Numbered from the stretch's first letter, positions 1-7,971 are shown. The stretch: DNA of 64,000 nt from Burkholderia sp. Bp9143 (GCF_003853645.1 NZ_QTPO01000001.1:62001-126000), one strand, 5' to 3'. Notes: generated from the sequence alone by a model not told the origin. Numbers and translations: made by a program.

Positions 1-122
1 TGCCGATGAGTGTCGTGTCGCCGGTGTGGCTCGTCGAAGGTGATTTGATTAGATGAATCGCCGGTATGCGAGTCGCCGGGCGGAAGCATTGCATCGGCTT
101 CGCCTGCCCGGCGGCATGCGGC

Positions 123-518
123 TTACCAGAGCGTCCTGACATGCTCGTATGCGCGAATCTTTTCGTCGCGGGTGACGAGCGGCGCACCGAGGCGCCGTGC
201 GGTGGCGACGATCATGCGGTCGGCCGGATCCTTGTGGAACGTGCCGGGCAGCGCGGTGGACTTCGCGGCGATGTCGGCATCGACGGGCACGAAGCGCATG
301 CCGTCGATCTGCGCAACCGTCGCTAGCCACGCATCGACGTCCATCGTCAGCGCGAGGCGCTCGTTGCGCACCAGCATCGCGATTTCCCATGCCGAGATCG
401 CGGAAGCAGCGAGCGTCCCTTCGCCGCGCGCGCGATCGATCGCGCCGCGAGCCTTCTTGCTGAGCGAAGGATCGCCCGCCACCCACCACACCAATGCATG
501 CGTATCCAGCACGATCAC
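123..518 (-). CDS. PIN-domain toxin (VapC-like)
   Basis: Probable Mg-dependent ribonuclease toxin of a type II toxin-antitoxin pair. The protein opens with the PIN signature IVLDTHALVWW (first acidic residue in LDTH), and further acidic residues lie in SAWEIAML and in KDPADRMIVATA near residue 95, the usual third and fourth PIN acids. I chose the GTG start at 518 because it overlaps the antitoxin stop as GTGA and has TGGGAGG seven bases upstream; a TTG at 533 is the alternative. Length of 131 aa fits the family. Its target RNA cannot be read from sequence. Confidence 0.88.
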   Translation of the reverse strand: MIVLDTHALVWWVAGDPSLSKKARGAIDRARGEGTLAASAISAWEIAMLVRNERLALTMDVDAWLATVAQIDGMRFVPVDADIAAKSTALPGTFHKDPADRMIVATARRLGAPLVTRDEKIRAYEHVRTLW

Positions 519-754
519 CGTGACGCCTCCCAATCATCTTCCGCAATCGGATCGAGAGGATTGTCGTAGCGCATGACCGAGCCGCGCAATATGTCCAACG
601 GCTGAGCCTCGCGTGCGCGGTACGGCCGAATCTCGAGCGTCGGCTTGCCGTGATCGGTGACGATGAGGCTTTCGCCCGAAGCCTCGACGAGCCGGAAGTA
701 TTCGAGTGCGCGAGCCTTGAATTCGGATTTCGATACGGGAGCGTGCGGCATCAT
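515..754 (-). CDS. Phd/YefM-type antitoxin
   Basis: 79-aa antitoxin partner of the downstream PIN toxin. The N-terminal half (KSEFKARALEYFRLVEASGE then LIVTDHGKPTLEIRPY) is the typical Phd/YefM DNA-binding fold, and the acidic C-terminal tail (NPLDPIAEDDW) is where such antitoxins wrap the toxin. Translation is coupled to the toxin by a 4-base stop/start overlap. Family knowledge says these proteins repress their own promoter; a direct repeat just upstream could be the site. Confidence 0.88.
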   Translation of the reverse strand: MMPHAPVSKSEFKARALEYFRLVEASGESLIVTDHGKPTLEIRPYRAREAQPLDILRGSVMRYDNPLDPIAEDDWEASR

Positions 755-763
755 GATATGAGC

Positions 764-787
764 ATGGTCATTTGACGATGGTCATTT
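764..787 (-). promoter_or_regulatory. Direct repeat upstream of the Phd-like antitoxin
   Basis: ATGGTCATTT occurs at 764-773 and again at 778-787, a 14-base period, immediately upstream of the antitoxin start at 754. The position suits an autoregulatory operator of the toxin-antitoxin pair. Inference from position only. Confidence 0.4.
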
Positions 788-874
788 TAGACGCGCGTGG
801 CGATCCGATGCAAGCGACGGGGCGCCGCCCTCGGCCGATGTTGTTCCGCACGGGTGAGGCGTTATCGGTTCACC

Positions 875-1558
875 CTACGCATCCGCCCACTTCCTCAACA
901 GGTTGTGATAAATCCCCGTCAGTGAAATGACCATCGGATCCTTCGCGCCTTTTTCCGCCGACAACGCCTGAATCTGCGTATCGAGCTGAAACAGCAGCGT
1001 GCGGTCGCCGTCGTCGCGCACCATGCTCTGGATCCAGAAGAACGACGCGACGCGCTCCCCGCGCGTGACGGGCGTCACCCGATGCAGGCTCGACGCCGGA
1101 TACAGCACGAGATCGCCGGCCGGCAGCTTCGCGCGATGCGAGCCGTACGTATCATCCACGCACAGCTCGCCGCCGTCGTACGCATCCGGTTCCTCGAGAA
1201 ACAGCGTCGCCGACAGGTCGCTGCGCACGCGAAAATCCGTGCCGCGCAGCAGCCGGATCGCGTTGTCGACATGCGTGCCGAACGTCTCGCCGCCTTCGTA
1301 GCGATTGAACAGAGGCGGGAACACCTTCAACGGCAGCGCCGCCGAAAAGAACAGCGCATGTCGGGCCAGCGCATCCTGGATCGCATCGCCGACCGCACGC
1401 GCGACCGGCGAGCCTTCCGGCAACTGCCGGTTGCGTTTCGCGAGCGCCGACTGCGCGCCGGACGTCGCGTTGCCGTCGACCCAGTCGGCGGCATCGAGCA
1501 TCTCGCGGCATTGCGCGACCTGCGCCTTGGTCAACACGCCGGGGATATGAAGCATCAT
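875..1558 (-). CDS. piuC: PKHD-type Fe(II)/2-oxoglutarate dioxygenase PiuC
   Basis: 227-aa hydroxylase of the PiuC/YbiX family, found next to catecholate siderophore receptors. The jelly-roll iron site is visible: His and Asp in FGTHVDNAI (near residue 96-98), the distal His in SSLHRVTPV, and the 2-oxoglutarate-binding Arg in GERVASFFW. The start at 1558 (ATGATGCTTCATATC) forms a 4-base ATGA overlap with the stop of the Sel1 gene, so it is the last gene of a receptor-Sel1-piuC operon. The substrate of PiuC proteins is not established; a role in siderophore use is assumed from context. Confidence 0.93.
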   Translation of the reverse strand: MMLHIPGVLTKAQVAQCREMLDAADWVDGNATSGAQSALAKRNRQLPEGSPVARAVGDAIQDALARHALFFSAALPLKVFPPLFNRYEGGETFGTHVDNAIRLLRGTDFRVRSDLSATLFLEEPDAYDGGELCVDDTYGSHRAKLPAGDLVLYPASSLHRVTPVTRGERVASFFWIQSMVRDDGDRTLLFQLDTQIQALSAEKGAKDPMVISLTGIYHNLLRKWADA

Positions 1559-2310
1559 GATTCGAATTCCATGCCGTGAGACGGCAACCGCATCGCCGCC
1601 GCGCGCAACGCGGCGAGTGGCGACGACGCGAGATACGCGCGCATCTTCGCGACGAACGCGGGGGTAGCGGTGGCCGGCACGCGCGCGAGCCAGGCGAGTG
1701 CATCGTCGATGCGCCCGCGCTCCGCGAGCAGCCGCGCATAGTTGAACTGGCCGCGAAAATCGCCGGCCTCGGCGGCGCGGCGATAGTGGTCGAACGCGGC
1801 GTCGGCATCGACGTCCACGACCCAGCCGTCCTCGTAGAAGCCGCCGATCAGGTTGATCGACTTCGCATGGCCGAGCGCGGCGGCGCGGCGAAACCAGTCG
1901 AGCGCGGCGGCGCGATCCTCGTCGACGCCGTTGCCGAGCGCGAGCGCCGTCGCGTAGTTGTACATGCCCCAGTCGAGCCCTGCCTGCGCGGCGAGCCGGT
2001 ACCAGTACACGGCCACCGGCGCGCACGCGGCCGTGCCCCAACCGAACTCGTAGCAGCGGCCGAGCATGTTCATCGCCATCGGGTGACCGGCCCGCGCCGC
2101 ATGCCGGAACCAGCCGAATGCGGCAGCCGGATCGCGCGCGACGCCGTGCCCGTCGAGCAGGTACTGGCCGTAGACGGCCTGCGCGTCGACGATCCCGTTA
2201 TCGGCGGCCGCCGCGACCCATGCGGCGGCACGCTCGGGCGGCCCGGCCAGGATGTCGGCGAACGCGCGCGGCGACACCGACGCGAGCGCCTTCAGCGAGA
2301 CGGTCTCCAT
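1555..2310 (-). CDS. Sel1-repeat (tetratricopeptide-like) protein
   Basis: 251-aa protein made of about five Sel1-like repeats (for example [37 protein letters not shown] and [18 protein letters not shown]) between residues 40 and 200. No signal peptide is seen, so it is probably cytoplasmic. It starts three bases after the receptor stop and overlaps piuC by four bases. A Sel1 gene between receptor and piuC suggests a scaffolding or accessory part in siderophore-iron handling, but no enzymatic function can be assigned. Confidence 0.9.
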   Translation of the reverse strand: METVSLKALASVSPRAFADILAGPPERAAAWVAAAADNGIVDAQAVYGQYLLDGHGVARDPAAAFGWFRHAARAGHPMAMNMLGRCYEFGWGTAACAPVAVYWYRLAAQAGLDWGMYNYATALALGNGVDEDRAAALDWFRRAAALGHAKSINLIGGFYEDGWVVDVDADAAFDHYRRAAEAGDFRGQFNYARLLAERGRIDDALAWLARVPATATPAFVAKMRAYLASSPLAALRAAAMRLPSHGMEFES

Positions 2311-2313
2311 CGA

Positions 2314-4560
2314 TCAGTAGCGCGCGTTCAGCGTGACGAACGCCGAGCGGCCCGGCGCGATCGACGCGTAGTGCGCCGGATACGCCTGATCGAAGTACGT
2401 GCGGTTGAACAGGTTGTTCACGTTCAGCTGCAGGTCGAGCTTCTTGTTGATCCGGTATTGCGCCATCGCGTCGAAGCGCCAGTACGACGGCACCGCGCGC
2501 AGGTTCGCGGGATCGCCGAACACTTCCGACATGTAGAACGCGCCGCCGCCGACGGTGAATTTCGGCGTGACGTCGTAGTTCGACCACATCGTCAGGCTGT
2601 GCTTCGGCGTGTTCGGGAAGCGGTTGCCGTTGTTCGCGCTGTCCTTGCCGTTGTCGCGCAGCGCGCTCTTCATGTACGTATAGCCGCCGAATACCTGCCA
2701 CTGCTTCGTGATCTGCCCGGCGACACCGAGCTCGAGACCCTGCACGCGCTTGTTGCCGACCATCGCGTACTGGTTGTTCGGCAGCGTCACGCGCGCATTC
2801 GTCGTGTCGATCTGGAACAGTGCGGCGGTCAGCGACAGCTTGTCGTGCAGCACGTTCCACTTCGTGCCGAGCTCGATGCTGCGGTTCTTCTCGGGCGCCA
2901 TCTGATCGGCGTTCGGGCCGACGCCGCCGCGGCCGGGCTTCAGCGCGCTGCCCGATTCGTCGCCTTCGCCGAGCAGCATGCCGGCCGGCGTCGACGACGT
3001 CGCGTACGACGCATAGATGCTGCCGTTCTGCGCAGGCTTGAACACGGCGCCGAGCTGCCAGTTGAAGAGTGTGTCGTCGCGCGTGTAGGTCTTGCCGCCG
3101 TTGGCCCTGGTGTCGGTGAAGCGGGTCGAGTAATCGTCGACGCGCACGCCGGCGTTGATCTGCCAGCGCGGCGTGAGCTCGATCGTGTCGAAGCCGTAGA
3201 TCGACTTGGTCGTGGTGCGCGCATGCGCATAGTCGTTGTTGCGTGTGACGGAACCGGCCCACGGATCGTTCGGGTTCGGCGACCACAGGCTCGTGCAGTT
3301 GTAGCCGGACGGCGCGCCGATGCCTTTCTGACAGATCGTGCCCTTGTCGGTCGCGACCGTGTACGAATCGCGCTTGCCCCACTCGCGCGAGAGCTCGATG
3401 CCGGTCGTGAAGCTGTGCTTGAACGGGCCGGTGCGGAATTCGCCGAACAGCTCGGTCAGGTTCGCGAGGCTGTTGATCGAGCTGTTGCGGTTGTTGTTGC
3501 GGCGCCAGACCTTGCCGTTGACCACGTTGCCCTGGCTGTCGTCGGGCTGCGTCCAGATGTAGTCCTGCGTCGATTCCGTGTAGCGCGTGGTGTTGCGCAC
3601 CGTCAGGCCCGGCGTGATGTCGTGCTCGATCCTGATCGTGCTGATGTCCGACGTGGTCTTGCGGAAGTCGCGGTCGATCAGCCCGTAGAAGTTGTGGCGG
3701 TCGACGGGCGCCGGATAAATCGTGTCGACGTTCGCGGGCTTGTTCGACGTCGTGTAGAAGTACGGAATGCCGCCGTCGGGCATGTCGTCGGTCGACAGGT
3801 GGTAGTAGCTCGCGGTCACGCGCGTCGGCGTGCCGAGGCCGAACGCGATCGACGGCGCGACGCCCCAGCGCTCGTTGTTGACGGCGTCGCGGCCGGCGAC
3901 GTCATTGTTGTGGCTCATCAGGTTCAGGCGGAACGCCGCGTGATCGGCGAACTGCCAGTTGCCGTCGGCGGTGAAGCGGCGATAGCGGTCGGTGCCGAAA
4001 CCTGCGCTCGCGGCGGCCGTCGTGCCGAGGTGCGGCGCCTTCGTGATCAGGTTGATGCTGCCGCCCGCGCCGCCGCGGCCGCCGTATGCGCCGTCGGAGC
4101 CCTTGGTGATCTCGACGCGCTCGGTGTTGAAGATCTCGCGCGTGGTCGCGCCCGTGTCGCGCATCCCGTCGACGAACATGCTGCCCTGCGTGTCGTAGCC
4201 GCGGATGAACGGACGATCGCCAAGCGGGTTGCCGCCTTCGCCGGCACCGAAGGTGATGCCGGGCACCGTGCGCAGCGCTTCGGTCAGCGTTGCCGCACCG
4301 CTGTTCCGGATCAGCTCCTGCGGGATCACGGTCACCGACTTCGGCGTGTCGACGAGCGGCGCGGTGAATTTCATGGATGCGGAAAAGTCCGCCTTGTAGC
4401 TGTGCTCGGTCTTGCCCTGGACCTCGATCGGCGCGAGGTGGCCTTCGTTGCTGACCGGGGCGGGCGGCGGCGTGCCGTCGGCGAACGCAGGGCTCGCGGC
4501 GAGCACGCTGCACAGGGTGGTGAATTTGCCGAGCTTCTGCTCTTCAGGACGGGACTTCAT
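2314..4560 (-). CDS. TonB-dependent catecholate siderophore receptor (Fiu/PiuA family)
   Basis: Outer-membrane gated barrel for ferric siderophore uptake, about 748 aa. The ATG at 4560 gives MKSRPEEQKLGKFTTLC followed by a short hydrophobic run ending ASPAFA, a plausible signal peptide; an upstream in-frame ATG at 4617 would lengthen it by 19 residues. The plug domain follows (VDTPKSVTVIPQELI, PFIRGYDTQGSMFVDGMRD, VEITKGSDGAYGGRG), then the beta-barrel, ending in the aromatic C-terminus VTLNARY. It leads the receptor-Sel1-piuC operon, with a Fur-like box about 115 bases upstream. The ligand is not readable; Fiu/PiuA relatives take monocatechol compounds. Confidence 0.94.
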   Translation of the reverse strand: MKSRPEEQKLGKFTTLCSVLAASPAFADGTPPPAPVSNEGHLAPIEVQGKTEHSYKADFSASMKFTAPLVDTPKSVTVIPQELIRNSGAATLTEALRTVPGITFGAGEGGNPLGDRPFIRGYDTQGSMFVDGMRDTGATTREIFNTERVEITKGSDGAYGGRGGAGGSINLITKAPHLGTTAAASAGFGTDRYRRFTADGNWQFADHAAFRLNLMSHNNDVAGRDAVNNERWGVAPSIAFGLGTPTRVTASYYHLSTDDMPDGGIPYFYTTSNKPANVDTIYPAPVDRHNFYGLIDRDFRKTTSDISTIRIEHDITPGLTVRNTTRYTESTQDYIWTQPDDSQGNVVNGKVWRRNNNRNSSINSLANLTELFGEFRTGPFKHSFTTGIELSREWGKRDSYTVATDKGTICQKGIGAPSGYNCTSLWSPNPNDPWAGSVTRNNDYAHARTTTKSIYGFDTIELTPRWQINAGVRVDDYSTRFTDTRANGGKTYTRDDTLFNWQLGAVFKPAQNGSIYASYATSSTPAGMLLGEGDESGSALKPGRGGVGPNADQMAPEKNRSIELGTKWNVLHDKLSLTAALFQIDTTNARVTLPNNQYAMVGNKRVQGLELGVAGQITKQWQVFGGYTYMKSALRDNGKDSANNGNRFPNTPKHSLTMWSNYDVTPKFTVGGGAFYMSEVFGDPANLRAVPSYWRFDAMAQYRINKKLDLQLNVNNLFNRTYFDQAYPAHYASIAPGRSAFVTLNARY

Positions 4561-4674
4561 GGTGCGCTTCGACCTCGCAGTGTGGCCCCGGGAACGACGC
4601 GCTACGGAAATGTGCATGCCGCCGGGAATTATTACGATTTGTTTTCAAGCGGCATTCTATGTAATTTATTTTTA

Positions 4675-4693
4675 AATGAGAAGCGTTCTTGTT
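4675..4693 (-). promoter_or_regulatory. Fur-like box
   Basis: AATGAGAAGCGTTCTTGTT matches the classical Fur pattern AATGAGAATCATTCTCATT at 14 of 19 positions. It lies in an unusually AT-rich stretch (about 4625-4690) upstream of the siderophore receptor. Iron-dependent repression of the piu operon is the natural reading. Confidence 0.5.
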
Positions 4694-4881
4694 CGCGTTT
4701 GTGAGGGGATTGTTGACGAATGTTACGGAGGCTTTACGGGCTGGCGGGGCGGGGAGGATGGCCGACTGGCCGAGTGTGAAGGCCTTGCCGAGCGAGCTAC
4801 AGTGGTTGTGTCTTCATTCGTCCGGAGTGACAGCAAGGTGATAGCATGCATGCATTGAAAGCAATTGTGGTGGGGTGCATC

Positions 4882-5121
4882 ATGCCTGTGATTACCGTTC
4901 GAAATTTGCCCGACGAGGTACATCGCGCGCTTCGAATCCGTGCGGCGCAGCATGGCCGCAGTACCGAAGCAGAGGTGCGCGATATCCTCGAGCAGGCCGT
5001 TCGGCCCGGCGGGCGGCCCAAGCTGGGAACGCTGCTGGCTGAAATCGGGCGCGAAGCGGGAGGCATCGATTTCGAGGTTCCGCGCGACAGATCGCCGACC
5101 GATCCGATGAGCTTCGAATGA
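4882..5121 (+). CDS. FitA-like ribbon-helix-helix antitoxin
   Basis: 79-aa antitoxin. The N-terminus (MPVITVRNLPDEVHRALRIRAAQHGRSTEAEVRDIL) is an Arc/MetJ-type ribbon-helix-helix of the FitA/StbC kind. The C-terminal half (TLLAEIGREAGGIDFEVPRD) is the toxin-wrapping tail. I placed the start at 4882 where the family begins; an upstream ATG at 4846 adds 12 unrelated residues. The stop overlaps the toxin start as ATGA. Family members bind their own promoter together with the toxin. Confidence 0.9.
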   Translation: MPVITVRNLPDEVHRALRIRAAQHGRSTEAEVRDILEQAVRPGGRPKLGTLLAEIGREAGGIDFEVPRDRSPTDPMSFE

Positions 5122-5537
5122 TTCTGGTCGATACCAATGTCATTTCCGAGCCGCTGCGACGCGAGCCGAGTGTGGCCGTGATCGATTGGCTCGACGCGCA
5201 GAACGTCGAGACGCTGTTTCTTGCCGCGATCAGTCTCGCGGAAATGCGCTTCGGCGTGGCAGCCTTGCCGGAAGGGCGACGGCGGGACTGGCTGCACCAA
5301 AGCATCGAGCAGCGTGTCGTGCCGCTGTTTCGCGGCCGAATCCTGCCGTTCGACGATGCGGCCAGTAAAGCGTATGCGAGCCTTCGCGCGAAGGCGCGTG
5401 CCGCGGGCAACGCGATGGCACCTGCCGATGGGCTTATCGCTGCAACCGCCGCAGCGAACGGCTTGATCGTGGCCACGCGCGACGTCGCGCCGTTCGAATC
5501 GGCGGGCCTGCGCGTGATCGATCCGTGGGCTCGCTGA
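5118..5537 (+). CDS. FitB/VapC-like PIN-domain toxin
   Basis: 139-aa PIN ribonuclease paired with the preceding antitoxin. It begins MILVDTNVISEPLRREPS (first PIN Asp at residue 5), has the conserved Glu in ISLAEMRFGV near residue 42, and the C-terminal acidic cluster in PADGLIAATAAANGLIVATRDV around residues 100-125. The 4-base overlap with the antitoxin gene ensures coupled translation. It belongs to a different subfamily from the toxin at the left edge of the window. Confidence 0.92.
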   Translation: MILVDTNVISEPLRREPSVAVIDWLDAQNVETLFLAAISLAEMRFGVAALPEGRRRDWLHQSIEQRVVPLFRGRILPFDDAASKAYASLRAKARAAGNAMAPADGLIAATAAANGLIVATRDVAPFESAGLRVIDPWAR

Positions 5538-5572
5538 CGCGGGCTGTCCGCCCTCGCGTTACCCGCGCCGAA

Positions 5573-5603
5573 AATGAAAACGCGCCGTGCAAGGCGGCGC
5601 GTT
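5573..5603 (-). terminator. Hairpin terminator downstream of the aspartate carbamoyltransferase gene
   Basis: AACGCGCCG (5579-5587) and CGGCGCGTT (5595-5603) form a 9-bp stem with a 7-base loop. Read on the minus strand the stem is followed by TTTTCATTTTC, the layout of an intrinsic terminator for the minus-strand gene ending at 5673. Confidence 0.6.
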
Positions 5604-5672
5604 GTGCGTTAAGTCCGTGCGTGCCCCCTGAACTGAAGTAGTCGAGGGCGGCCGCGCGATACCGGATGTGGG

Positions 5673-6968
5673 TCAATCGATCCCGTGAAACACCGCATCC
5701 TCCGGCCCGAGGTACGCCGGCGGGCGCCACGTCGCGTCGCGCATCGAGTGCTGGACGAGATTCTCGACGCCGAGCAGCACCGCGAAGATCGCCATCCGCA
5801 CCGGAATGCCGTTGTCGGTCTGCCGGAAGATCGCGAGGCGCGGATCGCGGTTCAGGTCGACCGACAGGTCGTTCGCGCCGGGCCGGCTGTCGCGCGGCAG
5901 CGGGTGCATGATCAGCGTGTCGGGCTTGCAGAAGGAGTCGACGAGCGCCTGGTTGATCTGGAAATCCGGCGTGTAGCCCTCGAACGACTCATCGGTGAAG
6001 CGCTCCTTCTGGATTCGCGTCGCATAGACGACGTCCGCGCCGCGCAGCCCGGCCGCGAGGTCGTTCGTCTGCTCGATCACGTGGCCGTTGGTCGCGATCT
6101 GGTCGATGATGTACGCCGGCATTTCGAGCGTCGGCGGCGACACGAGCGTGAACTTCAGCCCGCGGTACAGCGCCAGCAGCTTGACGAGCGAGTGCACGGT
6201 GCGGCCATATTTCAGATCGCCGACGAGCGCGATATGCGCGCCGTCGACGATCTTGCCGAGCCGCGAGAACTCGCGCTGGATCGTATAGAGATCGAGCAGT
6301 GCCTGGCTCGGGTGTTCGCCCGGGCCGTCGCCGCCGTTGATCACCGGCAGGTTGGTCGCGCGCGCGAATTCGGCAACCGAGCCTTTCTCCGGGTGGCGGA
6401 TCACGAGTGCGTCGACGTAGCCGGCCATCACGCGGCTCGTGTCGTAGATCGATTCGCCCTTGGCCATCGACGAGAACGTGAAGCCGGTCGTGTCGCACAC
6501 CGAGCCGCCGAGCCGGCAGAAGGCCGCGCCGAACGACACGCGCGTGCGCGTGCTGGCCTCGAAGAACAGGTTGCCGAGCACCGCGCCTTCAAGCACGCGC
6601 GAGATCTTGTGGCGGCGTGCGATCGGCTGCATGACGTCGGCGACGCGGAACAACGCCTCGACCGAGTCGCGCGAGAACTGGTCCACCGAGATCAGCTGTG
6701 GCTTGCCTTCGAACAGGAATTGCTTCGCGAGCCCCTGTTTGTCTACGCTTTGCGTATAGTCCCCGCCATCCGGTGCCGCGCGGTCGACGATTTCCGACAC
6801 GAAGCGTTCGACGATCTCGGGCATTCCGCGCGATTCCTGCGAGTCGTCGGGCAACAGCCATGTATCCAGTGCACGGCGGCTTACGCCGATGCGGCTCGCG
6901 AACGCTTCGCGGGTCATGTTGAGGCGGCGCATCGCGTCGCGCAGGAAGGCTTGCTGGGGAACGGTCAT
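5673..6968 (-). CDS. Aspartate carbamoyltransferase with N-terminal helix-turn-helix domain
   Basis: 431-aa protein. Residues about 110-431 are a complete ATCase catalytic chain: carbamoyl-phosphate motif FFEASTRTRVSF, 80s-loop Lys in SSMAKGESIYD, Arg in VIRHPEKG, GEHPSQALLDLYTI, GDLKYGRTVHSL, ATRIQKERF and MHPLPR all match E. coli PyrB positions, so it should make carbamoyl-aspartate in pyrimidine synthesis. The first ~100 residues are foreign to PyrB: MTREAFASRIGVSRRALDTW reads as a Cro-like helix-turn-helix, followed by MPEIVERFVSEIVDRA. The start at 6968 follows a promoter containing a perfect inverted repeat. I infer a bifunctional enzyme/autorepressor. No regulatory-chain gene (pyrI) is adjacent. 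Confidence 0.9.
   Translation of the reverse strand: MTVPQQAFLRDAMRRLNMTREAFASRIGVSRRALDTWLLPDDSQESRGMPEIVERFVSEIVDRAAPDGGDYTQSVDKQGLAKQFLFEGKPQLISVDQFSRDSVEALFRVADVMQPIARRHKISRVLEGAVLGNLFFEASTRTRVSFGAAFCRLGGSVCDTTGFTFSSMAKGESIYDTSRVMAGYVDALVIRHPEKGSVAEFARATNLPVINGGDGPGEHPSQALLDLYTIQREFSRLGKIVDGAHIALVGDLKYGRTVHSLVKLLALYRGLKFTLVSPPTLEMPAYIIDQIATNGHVIEQTNDLAAGLRGADVVYATRIQKERFTDESFEGYTPDFQINQALVDSFCKPDTLIMHPLPRDSRPGANDLSVDLNRDPRLAIFRQTDNGIPVRMAIFAVLLGVENLVQHSMRDATWRPPAYLGPEDAVFHGID
6744..6756. promoter_or_regulatory. Second, intragenic copy of the operator-like repeat core
   Basis: TACGC-TTT-GCGTA has the same arms and 3-base spacing as the core of the palindrome at 6987-7007. It lies inside the ATCase gene at the junction of the HTH and enzyme parts, about 247 bp from the main site (centre to centre). 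That is like the downstream auxiliary operator in looping repression systems. Inference. Confidence 0.4.
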
Positions 6969-6986
6969 CGGCGGCACCTGATGAAA

Positions 6987-7007
6987 AATATACGCGGTGC
7001 GTATATT
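6987..7007. promoter_or_regulatory. Perfect inverted repeat at the HTH-ATCase promoter (candidate operator)
   Basis: Arms AATATACGC (6987-6995) and GCGTATATT (6999-7007), separated by GGT, are perfectly complementary. The right arm covers most of the -10 hexamer of the minus-strand promoter, so a bound protein would block RNA polymerase. The HTH domain encoded just downstream is the obvious candidate ligand. Confidence 0.6.
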
Positions 7008-7030
7008 AGTTCGCGTGCCGACGAAGTCAA
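7003..7030 (-). promoter_or_regulatory. Sigma-70-like promoter of the HTH-ATCase gene
   Basis: On the minus strand TTGACT (7030-7025) and TAATAT (7008-7003) are separated by 16 bases, a strong housekeeping promoter. The start codon lies about 35 bases downstream of the -10. Confidence 0.6.
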
Positions 7031-7071
7031 GGGAAATCTGTGCGACCGGCCGAGTGATGCGCGGGACGGCA

Positions 7072-7100
7072 CTGGCACACGGCGGCCGTCTCCGTATAAT
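7072..7100 (+). promoter_or_regulatory. Promoter of the entericidin-like gene
   Basis: CTGGCA (7072-7077), a 17-base spacer and a perfect TATAAT (7095-7100) precede the small lipoprotein gene, leaving a leader of roughly 80 bases. Confidence 0.55.
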
Positions 7101-7189
7101 CAGGTCAGGCCCCGTGTCCTGCGCACCGCAGGGCACCACGCCGCATACGATTCGCCCGGTCGGGCTTGCTGACTCGAAGGAGAATGAGA

Positions 7190-7324
7190 ATGACGCGTAC
7201 GATTGCTGCAGTGCTGCTGGTGGTGACCGCCGCGCTCGCCGGTTGCAATACCGTTGCAGGCATGGGGCAGGACATTTCGAAGGGTGGTCAGGCAATCAGC
7301 GATACGGCTGAGAAGGCCAAATAA
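7190..7324 (+). CDS. Entericidin A/B-family small lipoprotein
   Basis: 44-aa secreted lipoprotein. It begins MTRTIAAVLLVVTAALAGCN, a lipoprotein signal with lipobox ALAGC (lipidated Cys at residue 19). The mature part, NTVAGMGQDISKGGQAISD plus a short basic end, is the amphipathic entericidin pattern (TVxGxGxDxxxxGxxI). AAGGAGAATGAGA gives a good ribosome site. The gene has its own promoter and an intrinsic terminator, so it is a monocistronic unit. Entericidins are envelope-stress-related peptides; a toxin/antidote role is proposed in E. coli, but only one paralogue is present here. Confidence 0.88.
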   Translation: MTRTIAAVLLVVTAALAGCNTVAGMGQDISKGGQAISDTAEKAK

Positions 7325-7348
7325 GCTGCCGGGTTCCGGAATGCAGAA

Positions 7349-7393
7349 GGCGCCGGGCCGTCCCGCGATTGCGGGGTGGCCCGGCGCCTTTTT
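7349..7393 (+). terminator. Intrinsic terminator after the entericidin-like gene
   Basis: GGCGCCGGGCC (7349-7359) pairs with GGCCCGGCGCC (7378-7388), with an inner CCCGC/GCGGG stem over a GATT loop, followed directly by TTTTT. A very stable rho-independent terminator. Confidence 0.85.
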
Positions 7394-7422
7394 CATGGTG
7401 TGTGGTGAAGGCGGGCGCTTCG

Positions 7423-7971
7423 TCAGGTGCTTTCCACGAACGCATAACGGCCTTCGACCTTGCGCGGCGTGAACCAGCCGAAGTCGGGGAACAGCCGGTT
7501 GCGGACGAACCAGACGTAGCCGACCAGGATGACCGTCACCCCGAGGGTCGGCAGCGCGGCCGACGGGTCGCGGCCGAGATCGGCGATGGTCTTCGGTACT
7601 TGCAGCAGCGACAGAACGATGAACGCGTGATACGCGCCGACGCGATGGGTCGCGAAGCCCCAGATGAACAGCAGCGACAGCGGTACCGTCAGTGCGAGGA
7701 ACAGCAGCGCGGCGCCTTCGCTGAGTGTGTCCGCCAAGATGAGATAGGCGAGTGCGAGGCTGATCACCAACTGCGCGATGCCGAGCCCGATCAGGACCCA
7801 CGTATGCACCTTGTTCTTCCTGCACAGCTCGGGATCGGGGCGCGACGCGATCAGGCGCGCGAGCACGCGATCCTTGAGGCCCTGTCCGGCCAGCTCGGCG
7901 AGCACATCGGCTTTCCTCGCGCCCGCGGACAGCAGCGCCGCGATTCTTGTTTTGGCTTCCTTCTTGTTCAT
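7423..7971 (-). CDS. Hypothetical inner-membrane protein
   Basis: 182 aa, function not recognised. The N-terminal ~55 residues (MNKKEAKTRIAALLSAGARKADVLAELAGQ...) are charged, soluble and helical. About four hydrophobic segments follow: VLIGLGIAQLVISLALAYLI, GAALLFLALTVPLSLLFIWGF, a segment around AFIVLSLLQV, and ALPTLGVTVILVGYVWFV. The protein ends with a polar tail. The start at 7971 was preferred to one further upstream because MNKKEA opens the natural helical domain. It stands alone between a terminator and a DMT transporter gene. Confidence 0.75.
   Translation of the reverse strand: MNKKEAKTRIAALLSAGARKADVLAELAGQGLKDRVLARLIASRPDPELCRKNKVHTWVLIGLGIAQLVISLALAYLILADTLSEGAALLFLALTVPLSLLFIWGFATHRVGAYHAFIVLSLLQVPKTIADLGRDPSAALPTLGVTVILVGYVWFVRNRLFPDFGWFTPRKVEGRYAFVEST

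Noticed and set aside
1576-4704. Open frame of 1042 codons on the plus strand
   Set aside because: Antisense to the TonB receptor, Sel1 and piuC genes; Arg/Val/Ala-rich shadow composition typical of GC-rich third positions, no domain.
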